From positions 2,795,322-2,859,321 of the forward strand of contig NW_019091358.1 of NCBI RefSeq assembly GCF_001949145.1: a stretch of 64,000 nt of DNA, read 5' to 3'. The notes under the pieces were generated by a model, which was not told the DNA's origin, did no database searches, and was given only the letters and a program-made list of their open reading frames with translations. How positions within the stretch are numbered: the first letter of the stretch is position 1; every line of letters starts with the position of its first letter. Below, piece after piece: positions 35,001 to 47,000 of this stretch. Made by a program: the position numbers and the translations under genes. The DNA is from Acanthaster planci. Lineage: Eukaryota > Echinodermata > Asteroidea > Valvatida > Acanthasteridae.

Positions 35001-38000
35001 ACGGATGCAAAATTGTCAGAAAAGATCAAGCCTTTCATTGCAGTGTTTAGAAGGAAATATGCAGACCCTCAGAGCTTCATCAAAATACCTCAGTCTTGAA
35101 AAGTCTGGATACAATATGCATTGATCAAACTGGCCTCCAGCCAACAGTCTGTGGTATTCAAACTGATGGGCCCCTTGCCTGCCAGTTCAGTGTTACAGAA
35201 AAATCAACAGAGGTTGCGTTTGGCTGTATGGTTAGATCATTCACATATCTCAACCCCCTCCCCAACAAAATAGACAAACTTGCTAGCATGTTAAAAGACA
35301 ATAAGATGCTAGTGAAGTTCCATCATGCAAAGTATTTAACATACATCCTTCATGCAGAGTTAGGCATGCTGAAGAAGATGGTGGGGTGGGATGTGGGAAA
35401 GATCTGGATACACATCATAATTATGTTGGCACTTACACGGTTTGTCTTTCAGTCAACCTCTGTAACTTGGCTTAGACTACAAGTGCTGTTAGTACCGGTA
35501 AACTGGCCAAACCCGGCTTACAGTACTTTGCAGTCTCAGTCAAGCTTCATATTGAGTGAATCTAATCCTCCTTTCCCTGTGAAGTGTGATGACCCTCTCA
35601 TTTTTAACTTTCTGCATTCATCTTTCGAACTATACAATTGATAAACTTTGTAATTTTTAGATTTTTTTTCATCCTTGTACTCACATGTTATTTTTTCTTG
35701 TTAATTAAGCTCTGATTGTCAGTTAATGCCAATCCAGATTAAAGAAGTTGTATGTCATGTTGTTTTCTTTGACGAAATATAAAGGTCTCCTCTGACATTT
35801 GTTTCCCTTAGCTAAATCTTTCTCTGGCTTCTTGTTCATTTTTGACAGGATGTCACTCTAGCATATCCATTAAACACAGTCACTCACGTATTCACTTCTC
35901 CTTCGAACAGCAACAGACTTAGAAAAACTCTGCGATCTAAAAAAAAAAAATAGAATACCATCAACCGGCTCCTCTTCGGGTTCCGGACACGTGCCGCATG
36001 ATTTGGGGCAGTGGGTGCTCATCCAGACTGCATTGTTCTGGCAACCACCGTCATTCTTCCACTGGGGGCATTCGTGGTGAAGATTTCTGCACACTGTAAG
36101 GATGGAAACCAGTATGTCTGATTTGACTCGACCGATCCCTGAGGCCCTCCCACATTCCCACGGAAGTTATTCAGCGACTTGAAAGAATAAGAGTGATGTA
36201 CCTGATACTAACTACCAGTCAGGAATAAGCAACAAACATTCTGTGGTTTACGCTTACACTGTTGAAGTCGGAGATCAATAAATCCGGAAACTGATTGATA
36301 TCTTTGCTTGGAAGAGAGTGGATGAGGCAATTATAGCTCACATTTCCCACCCAGATCCAACATTGGAATACCTTCCAGGACATTAAAAAACCTGTCATAT
36401 ACGTAGTTTTTAACCTGCGTGTTAACTGCGTATGTTGGCAATTCATCAAAGTTTGAATCTCCTCGGTTTGGATTAAGACTATTAACTATACTTTCTTCAG
36501 CAAAATTTAGTTTTACCGTCTTCCGCCATTGTATCTGGATCTAACTGGCGATCTGAAATTCGAAAAAAGGTATTGATGTCATTATTGCCGCCAGATCTTG
36601 ATCTTGATGCAGTTTTTAAAACTTCATGGTCTTGAGGATGATACTTAGCAGAAACTGCTGAGCGTTACATCTCGAACTTCCAAAATAGGAAGCCATTGAG
36701 ATCACTTGACAATATGCCATGAAATGAATTCAAATGTTCATGTCAACACTACGGTATATTTCTTTCTTCATAAATGAGTTTTATGAAATGAATTTCATGA
36801 AGGAATGCCCTGTATAACTCCATAATCTAACAAGAAGAAAAGGCCAAAGGCGTTTTTGTAAGTAAACCGTTTAAGCTGAACGAATGAATGTTATTTGCTA
36901 ATTTGACATAGGGGTTGCTTTTCATTGCAAAAGCCAGCTTTGTCAACACACGATCTGGTGTAGACATGTCAAACTCAGTGGAGTTTTTTCCAAACCCTGT
37001 GACACATCACGTTAATAATTGTTTATCGTAAACTGTGCTACTCTGTGAGGCTTGAGTCTTGTTAGTTTCTGTAAAGAAGATGTGCTGCATAGGTAAAATC
37101 GAAAGCAAATGGAATCACGATTTTTTTAGACCCGCGGCAAAGTAATTTATGGACACTAATCTAGTTGTACTCACCTGGTTCTCCACGTTCATTGCAGTTC
37201 ATTCTGATCTGCTCTGTGTAAATTTTACCTGTTGGCAAAAGGTATCCAAAAATTATGTTATAAGTGTAGTTACCACGCATGCATGTGTACCATGACAACA
37301 TAGACGTCAGAGGTTTCACAACGGGTCAACTCTGTACCTACATCACAAGGAAAGCGAAGTTTATGACGTCAACGACTGTAGCTGAGTCTCACCTTAACAA
37401 ATTTCCTTCCCTCTAAAATTTGAGCCAAGTATGACCAGCTTTCAGGAGGGCTAGGTCCTCTTAACGGCTGCTATTCGCGGATGCAGAGGCCGAAATGTAT
37501 CCAGATACATACATGTATCCCAATTGCTTCAACTATCGACTTCAACTATACTTGCATCCACATTCAGTTATTACTTAAAAATGTCAGGCCTATCAACTGA
37601 CAAACTAACCAGTATCCACGCAAAGAAGCTAACAATAATCATTAGACAGAATGCTTTTGAAAGCAACAGACCGTATTATTAAATTATTTCAAGACTCTTA
37701 CTTTGGTCGGCGTCACAGCGATCTACAATGGTATTCATGCAGGGGAAGACTTCCTTCACCAAGTTATACAATGCGGGATCGTAGCGCTGCAACTTCTCGC
37801 GGGAGTCAATCTCGCTGTCAGTGATCACGTTAAAGAAGCTCATCACCCCTTGAGCAAAGTATTCGTCTGCTGTGTACTGCGCCCTGGTATTCGCCCACAG
37901 ATCGGTCTTTCTCGCGTTCACGTACGCCCCCAACAGGCGTGAGTTGTAGGTTGATGTCATCGTGGTGATTGATACCCTCCTGATGGTGTGGGCCATGGTG

Positions 38001-41000
38001 TGCACGAACATGTCCTGCCCACTGTTCGGATCATTTTCCAGACAGATGAGGTTCTCCGTGGCGCCCGAGGCCACTGGGATGTGGAGCGTGCCTCCCAACC
38101 CGCGTAGTGAGTTGTACAGCTCAGGTAGATGAGAGTGCTCGGGGATGTTGACGGTCACCTCGTCATCGTCCATGACGGCTATCCTCCCCCAGGCTCGGTA
38201 CAAGGCCTCCCGGAGATCTCGCCGATCGGCAAGGAGGAACCTGACGACGTAGCAGGCCCGCGTCATAGCGTCTTCGTTCGCCCGTGCCGTGCCCAGGATG
38301 GGAATGTTGTAAGCCTGAGCGTACTTCCTGTAGGCGTAGCTCAGACGGAACTGGGCTCGGACGGCAATGGGGACTTCGGTAACGGTGTGGCAAAGCCATT
38401 CGCTTCCTGATGCACCTTCCCGGTTTCCTGTGTTACGTAGAGTATACTGCAGGGTGGAAGCTGTGTAGAGAGTATGTTTATGAATGTATTAAAGAGAACT
38501 TACATGGAATGTAAAGGGACTTACGTAGTCATCTGAAAAAATAACGATTCTTTAAAACCAACCGACTATTAAAATAAACATCAGCTATTAAGTCATTCGA
38601 CGCTTTGAAATTCTCGTGTTTTAGCAAATAAATTAAAAAATCGAAAACCAAATTTACAGCGTGGCCCATGATAAAGAGAACGTGAATTTTAAATAATTAA
38701 TTTTTCAACTGCAAATTACTTCTAAAAGTGACAATCGAATTGGGTAGTGAAAAAAAAATGGATTATTACAACATTTTAACGGTCAAAAAATCTTTCGCAG
38801 ACATTGCTGTGTATATGAAATGCTTTAATACGAGACGCATCCTATCCTTACATCACGCGTACTACCTGAAAATACACAAAGAGAGGGCATTGCTATGGAA
38901 TTGGTGCTCACCAAAATCCTCCGAATTCCGCAAGAAAAATAACATTGGAAGTTCACTCTCCTCCACCACACCACTTTCTGAAACGAGAAGGGAGACAGAA
39001 TAGATGCATTACGCAGCGGTTTTTTCTCGTGCGTGGCTAACAGCAAAACATTATAAATTGTTGCTAAGGCCGGCTCCTTTATTGCAGTGTCGACCTTAAT
39101 TGGGAAACTAGAAAGTCCTGAACCTGTGCCGTCGTCCTTCATACAGGTTTTGCAACTCTCTCGGCAATTCCAATTCATCCAGCCGGGGTTACTCTCACAC
39201 TCCCCGCGGTTGCGCCACGCGTGACACTCGTCCTTTTCGTCTTTACATGCTTCAGGGGGAAAAGGAGACGGGAAAAACAGCTTTTAAAAGGTCTTCAACC
39301 TGGTCAAACTGTGAGAGTATATATGTAAAAATTTGTTTGTCTGCTTGTAAAAAGTGGCTTAAGTGGGTTATATTTTTCAGGAGGCGGGGCACTTGGGATC
39401 CTCATTTCCTGGAGGGGTGACACATTAGGATGTGAACCACCTCGTTCTCGTGGAAAGAAAGGTAAAAACACTGACAAAGGCGGACTGTCAACAGACTTTT
39501 TTCTTCTCCTAATTTCTTAGTGAATGGGGACGCACAGTGGACAAGTGGGTGGCCAATGCTCCCGTGCCCCTGTTGATGATGCCTCTGCTGAGGATGTTTA
39601 TCTGTTTACCCCCTTGAGGAAATATTTCCGACTAAACAGTTTACATTTCGCCGGGTTCTACTTACGTCGTACATTTTGGAAATGGCTTTCTTTTTTAAAT
39701 ACATGGTTTCACTTTTACATACACCTATTTGTCAATTCAATTTCCTAGCCTTGCCAACACTTGTATTCATTTGCAACTTTGTCATTGTCCGTTTATACAC
39801 TGATGACTGATCGCTGTATGCACCGTCGAACAAAAATATAACTTTAATTCAGACAAATTGTTATGTAAAGGCTTACGGCAGTCCAGTTCATCTGAGAAAT
39901 CCAGACAGTCGTTTTCTCCATTACATCGCTGTGTTGCCTCCAGGCACGCACGCCCATTGGCGCATGAAAACTGGTCTGGACGACACACGGGCTTACCTGT
40001 GCGCCGAACAAGAATGTGAACGTCTATTTCAAAACTGGGATGGGGATGTTGTTTCTTGGGTCGGGTTGGCCTGGGCTGGTACACAGATCACTTTTCTCTT
40101 TTTTAGCGATTATTTTTTCTACATTTACAATTGTCACCGTTGTGGGTTAAATCATGATAGTGTTGGCATTCTTGTAAGTGCATTTATTAACATCCAGTTG
40201 ATAAAATACCCGACAGTCCATTTCCATTTTCACAAATCTGCTTCAGTTGTTTTATATTTACACTTACATTGTCTCTCATCAGATCCGTCACTGCAGTCAC
40301 TGTACCCGTCACAAATAACGCCTTCCTGAACACATTGGTTGCCGTGGTCACACAAGATTTCATAATCAAAACACTCGAATTCCCCTAAAAATGGATTACA
40401 CAATCATTGCGAATGAAAATATCCCTTCTTAACTTCTTGTACCTAAATTAATGGATATTTCTTAATGACGATGATCTGGCTGTGTTAGAATGTCAGTTAA
40501 TGTTTTAATTCTTCAGTTTTTGAAAGTCTATTTTTGTTCTACCATCGGGAAAGTGTCGACAATTTTTAGTAAAAAAATCTAACTGCCGTCACTCTGTGGC
40601 CAAATTTCCATTACCTGATCACTATCACACTGTCACTGTCGTATCACTTTGCCATCACTGTCCCGTTATCATGCCGGTGCTGTCATGTTCTGTTACTGTG
40701 TGTTCAGGTCCTCCCCCCTTTTCTTCTTTCTGTTAGGAATTGTCACTGGGTAGGTACGCGTCATTGAAGTGTAAAAATCTGACTGTCCTTGATATGGATG
40801 TATGCTTCACTGAAAAAGTATAAGGCAAACCCGGTTAAAGGAACCAAAATAACTTGTTTTGAACGCTAGAAAAATATGTTCCTACCCAAGCAGCTTGCCA
40901 GTATTCATTTGGTAATGTAATTTGACGAATTTCAGTATGTGAATACCGATGGTCTCACTGCGCTGAGAGCACACTTTCCACACCATTTTGGGACAGAAAT

Positions 41001-44000
41001 GAATATGTCCAATGGTCTCAACAACTTCTGGTTTCATTTTAAGCAGTGTCTGTTCTTCTGTCTTCCTCCTGTCAGAAAAAATCTGCTGGGGTATCAGCGT
41101 TAGGCCCTCTGACTTGGAGACTCGCACGCGCGATTATGCATTACCTTTTTCAATCTGGTGTTTTTTGTTTGCTCACATATTTCACACAGACCTAACTGCA
41201 CCAAAAATTGTGCGTCGCATACAACTCCCAGACCTTGGGCTTCTAATTCTTACCGGATGAAGACACGGGCTCGTTACACGTCCACCCATCTGCATCAAGC
41301 ACAGTTCCTGTGGGACAGGTGCATGTATAGGAGCCAGGAGTATTCTCACAGACACCCTGACACCAACCCTGATAGTCACGACATTCATCTCTATCTAAAG
41401 ATGTAAAATGAAAAAAAAAACAGAAGAGAGAGAGAGAGAAATACTACAAATATTTTCACATTTACGTTCTTGCCCTCGCTTACTCTTCGCTGAAACGATA
41501 ACGCAGCGCCACACGTTGATAAGGTTGGAGGATGCATCGTAAGAAATTCAAAGAGGGGAACTCTCTCGTCCAGTTGGTGTCACCAGTTTTTTAATGCTAG
41601 TCAATACGTTTACACTCGAGTATGCATTAACCCTCCTGTTTTAGCCGTTAAAAACAGTCAGAAATGCCTTCCACTTGATTTCCCCCAGTACACAGACACG
41701 TATGGGAAATTTGACTGATTTTGAGTGATATGACAACTGTGTCAAGAATGTATCTTAGCATAGGAGGGTTAATGTCTTTAACTTCTGATTTTTCGGGGGG
41801 GGGATCGCCCACCCATGCTCCCTCGGCAACCCCCATCGCGGTACTTTTATGCGGTTTTGATACAGGAATATAAATAACTCTAGAATAAACACATTGTGTT
41901 AGAAGTTTCAGGTTTTTTATCTCACCTACGCATTCTAATTCGTCCTCGCCATATACGAAGCCAGTCTCACACATGCAATTGCAGTTGAGTAGGTTGAGTG
42001 CAGTCGCACCGGGACATTTTCCAAAACACGCTATAAAGAGCCCAGAAATACGGTGACATGTAGCTTTAATCAATTACTTGGGAGCAAAAAAAAAAGAGTG
42101 TGCGCATTTCCATTGTTCTGGAAGGCCAAGACATTTTGTTTATACTTGTTCGTCGACCGATCAAGTTTAGCTGACAACTGGTTGAGACGACTGCACAAGT
42201 ACGAGTAGGCATAGGCCTTCTAGGAGGTTATGAGTTTATGTTTATGTTTTGACTAACACTGCTTGAAATACAACAGGGTTTATACTGAAATGGCGGGAAG
42301 AACCTTTACTTTTGTAGAGTTTATATTGAAACGGAATATGGACAACTCAAATGTGATCTGGGGCCTTTCACATGAAGAAGGTGTTAGATTTCGAGCAAAT
42401 CACCCTTGTTTGAAACCTGTTGTTCCTGTATAGAAACATTCCAAAATGTAATCATCATCGTATACATGTCCCGCTGTTTGAAGCAAAAGGGAAAACATTT
42501 CTTAAAAGAGCTCGATCTTGAACCCTTAAGAAAAGAAGTTCAATGTGCACATGTTCATCACTGTGAATAGGTTCCACTGAATTCGCTATGTAGCAGTGGC
42601 GTGGCTAGGATTTTACTAGTGGGGGGCACAAAGGGGACACTAGCATCTTATGGGGGCACCAGCTTTCAGTGGTGTGGGTTTTTTGGGAGGGGCAAGTTTT
42701 TGTTAGCCTTGTTCAATATCCATCCATTCGGGTTTTTTTCAGTGAAGGGTACCTGGGGGCACATGGAATCGGGGGGACGGGGGGCACGTGCCCTCCGTCC
42801 TCCCTGTGGCTACGTCACAGCTATGTAGGCTTATTCGGAAACAGTTTCGTTTGGAAAGTGTAAATGTCATCATCTGATGGCGATGCTTACGGATAGTGCT
42901 TGGATCTGGCGGCGGACTTGGAAGACATGTGGTACCGTCTGCGTCGAGTTGAAAGCCCGACACACAGTAGCACATGAAACTGCCTTCTGTGTTTATGCAC
43001 CCGTGTTCGCAATTGTGCGAGCCCGCGACACATTCGTTTATATCTACAAGGAAAAACAAGTCATGGAAAATCCATTTAGACGGACTATGGCTTGAGCCCA
43101 TTGAATTGTAAAGGATGGTTGGAACTGAAAGGATGGAAGAATGAAAGGAAGGATGGAATTGAAAAAGATTAGTATTTAGTTGATGAAAAGCAAGTTTGCA
43201 ACTAACTGTGGAACAGGTGCATAACAGCAGTCTTCTTGTTTGTCCGCTATAAAACAGACCAATTTTCATTGTCCCGATTTCGCTTTTTAAATCTCCACCC
43301 CCTTGGAATCTGCCAGTCCCCCACATACCCGGTTATGTGTCTCACAATCAACTTTCTATCGTGTGTTTTATATGGTACGTCGACAAAGAAACCTGTAAAT
43401 TCCATCTTTATTCTTACATCTTTTGTAAGCTATTTAAATTGATGTGCACCATCGGATGCACGCGACAAGTGCATGTCAAAATGAATTTCAATTGCTTGAT
43501 GTCGATTGCAATCTGATCCCATTGCCTATCAGCGAAGATTGTGCTGACTTCCACAGATTGTGCTTTTTCGTTTCTCGGTAGCGGCTCAGAGTTCAAGACG
43601 ATCACATTTCGGTGCCCCCTAAAACTTTGCGTACCAGTGCTATGCCTGGATGGAACGCCAATGTTGAGACCACCTTTGCCAGCCAATGCAATGCCAGGAT
43701 TAACGCCCATGTAAACAACACTTGTGGCGAACAGTTTTATTGTGGCGTTGTTTTGTGTTCCCATTTGTAAACAGATTGGCGTTTTGTACTTCGGATATCT
43801 TTATAAAAGACGTTGGCTAAATATCCTTGAAAATCCTTACTTAGTGAGATCTGAAGAGCTCTATTTCATTGACAAATTGGCTTGGAAGTCTCTATTAGGT
43901 CAAATTTAGCTCTCATGCATTCAGTTATTCAGTCAAGCATAACTGAGGCATCAACATGACGTGCTGAAAAAAATAACAGAATTTGGATTTTGTTGCAACT

Positions 44001-47000
44001 AGAATCTATGTCCTTTATCTATCTCACATGTCAGAGGCAAAATACACGTGTATAGGCCATTAGATTACCCTTTACTAATGCGGCTCTAGCTTATTCCCCA
44101 AAGGTGTTAACAATCTGTCGTCACTGGAGAAAAAAAAACACAGTTAAGTTTAATAACGAATGATGGATCCCTGGATAAAATGTCTGTCATCTTTTCATGT
44201 TGGCAGCTTACCCTGACATTTTTCCTCGAAGTAGTCGTACGTCAGCCCCGGGTCGCTGCACCAGCAGCGACACCGTAGCTCGTCGAGTTCAGCGCCGTCG
44301 AAACAGACCAGTCCACGGCAGGCTGGGGAATACAGAAAAAAAACATACACAGCAACATTTTGAAAACCGATTAATATACTGTATGTGCCAAGGGGTCGGG
44401 TCCTTGAGGACTTCCGTGGTAAGATGGGGGTCTCTTGCAGTTGTCATCGCCGAGAAGTGAGTGTAGAAGTTAAATATTGGGAAAATAAAAGTCAAAGTGG
44501 GATGCAATATTTGGTCGGTTTTAATATCCCCGGCCACTTGTCGTCTTTAATCAATCATTTCAAATTATGTACGTTCTCGTTCTGACAACACTTTTAAGAA
44601 CCAATATGAATTTTTTTTTTCAACGTTGTAGTCGTCTTGTAATGATTAATCTTATAAACCAAAAGAGCATTCTGCTAAATCGATATAACTTTCAAAAAAT
44701 CGAAATTGTCCTTTTTAGATATCAACAGTTTGTTTAATTTGGGTTGAATTGACTCGTTTTTTATTAAATGAATTTTCTATCTTTATACTAACTTGAATCA
44801 ATTTAGGTTCGTATGAGTGAATTCTAATTGATATTTTTCAAGTTATTTTTTAGAAAAATCAGCCGGCTCCACTCCTCAAGCTTCACTCTTTAATTCTTAT
44901 CTGGGTCAACCAGCAGCGTAACTAGAAACCCGCTGGTGTGTGTGGGGGGAGGGACAGGGATTGAGTTAAAAGGGGTGCACAAATTGCTTCAGGGGCACAA
45001 CCTAATGCCTGTGCAGAGGATTAAAATCCAGCATGGAGGAGGCGAGAGTCTAATAAGGGGCACATGCCCTGTGTGCTTTCGGTATTTATGACAAAATATG
45101 TGGGGCAATTACAGTTTAGATCAATTAAATGTGATCAATACTTCAAATAAAAATAAAAATGATCACCCTTCAGCGTTCCTCATCTTCACAACAGATCACA
45201 TAAAATCTATAAATGTATTGATTTAAGCGAAAGACGAATAACCTTGAAAGCAAAGCGCCACTCTTGATTCAGCTTTTACGAAACTACCTCTTTAAAAGGC
45301 TTTTCTTCAGAAAAAAAATAAGGGTGTCTGATCTAAGACAGTTCTGAGAGACATTTTCTTCGTAGCAAGAATCGTATCCTTGATAATAATTTGCTTTTGC
45401 TCAATGACAGATGGCCTCATTTTTACAGTCCACGCACCCCTCACCTATTCTAGAATTATCTTCGAAAGAAACAATGCCGCTCATTCGATCGATAAACAGG
45501 TGGTTTGGACGAATCTGATTGGTCAGACATTCGGAGAAGAAGCGTGATCAGCTATTACCTTACACAAGAGACGGCGTCATTGACGTGAGGAACGGTACGA
45601 GTGACTCTATGCTCACTGTTTACGTGTGTGTTCATGAAAGTGGTAGACATTTTTTCAAAATTTCTGAGGACATTAAGTCTAGAGACATGCAGTTTCCGTT
45701 GCTGTCCACGTCTGTATGTTAATACTCAGCGACTGAAGCGTGTTCTGCATGAATGGATGTTTACCTAACCGGGTGTTTTGGCAACATATAAACCAAGTAT
45801 GCGGTGTATTTCTTGTCGTATGCCGACCAAGTTGGGCAATAAACCTTTTTGACATTTCCAAGGTACGTGCATCATGACACTGGGTGACAAACAACCGTGG
45901 ATATTTTCCATGCACTGGACCTGGACCATTAAGCATTAAATATTTTAAGATTATTCTTCCGTATACTACCTATCAACCCACCGATAGTTGCATGGTCCAT
46001 AACTCATTTAAAATGGTTAAAGCTTTGATTCAAAATGTAGGTGTTTTTAAAAGGGCACCAGCCACCTGGCCAAAGAGGTGAGTGCGATTGGTCAATGGTG
46101 TGAATGAACAGGCTTTGAATCTTAATTATGATCTAGCTAATTCATCTCATGGGTATCCACGGTCATGATTTTAAGCCAAATTGATGTCCACAAAAGGGAT
46201 TCCTCAAACTTTGTGCTTAACAAGCTTTAAAATTTGAATAAAACTATTCGGAGTCATATTTGCTGCACTGTGAAAAATGATGACTTGATTTCGATTAAAC
46301 AAAGCGGACACATATCGTTATTTGACTGGAATGCTTGAGATTGGTAATATGTCATCAAATCTCACGATACAGCGAAATATCATTTGCAGTTGCGACCTCC
46401 AGGTCTATACGCCCATACCTTGAACGTTCTTTGCACTCTCTAACGCTACAGTGTTTGGGCTACGTATTTTGTAGTCCTCTTTCCCTACTTTCTTTCATCA
46501 AAGGGGTTCTGAATGTCTGGTTGCTATGGGTTATCATTCAAGATGAGTGCTTTTTAATCTGCATGTATGTATTCCTTACACATGACTCTTGGTTCAAGCA
46601 GACACAGCTTCCCGTTGGCATGGAGATTGTAACCGACTGGGCAGATGCAGTAGTATGAACCCCTGCTGTTGGTGCATGCCCCACCTACGCAGTTCGACTC
46701 ATCTGCGCATTCATCGATATCTGCCAACAGGAATAAATGGATTAATCGGGTTATGACAGGTAAGAATTGTCAAGCTTTTATTTGGAAGCCTTTGGGTGTA
46801 TCTTTTGTTACGATGTCGATTGCATGCTGAGCTCTACTGAGTGTTTAAGGTGTACTTTAGCCAAATAAACTGACTGATGATCAGTTATCCTAGGCCTAAC
46901 ACACGCTTTGACATTTGGTATAAGAGGACTGACTCTGGTTTAGGGTAGCAAATTTTGGCATGGCGTTGAAAATTGTTGCACCTTTGCCTATCCTACTATG

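Noticed and set aside
35096-35641. A 181-codon open frame on the plus strand inside the giant gene
   Set aside because: It lies in an intron on the opposite strand, contains no recognisable domain, and its codon usage looks like non-coding AT-rich sequence. It stays open, but I cannot support a gene.
39095-39123. Longer ShKT exon 11 with a phase-0 donor at 39095
   Set aside because: It could join the zincin-like exon at a CTGCAG acceptor, but the donor GTCGAC is weak. The phase-1 alternative (39124 to 38460) matches all neighbouring introns and a better acceptor.
44906-45070. A further CAGCAGCGTAACTAG / G-rich stretch like the element at 42594
   Set aside because: The left end resembles the same element type, but I could not find a convincing matching right end, so no boundaries are given.
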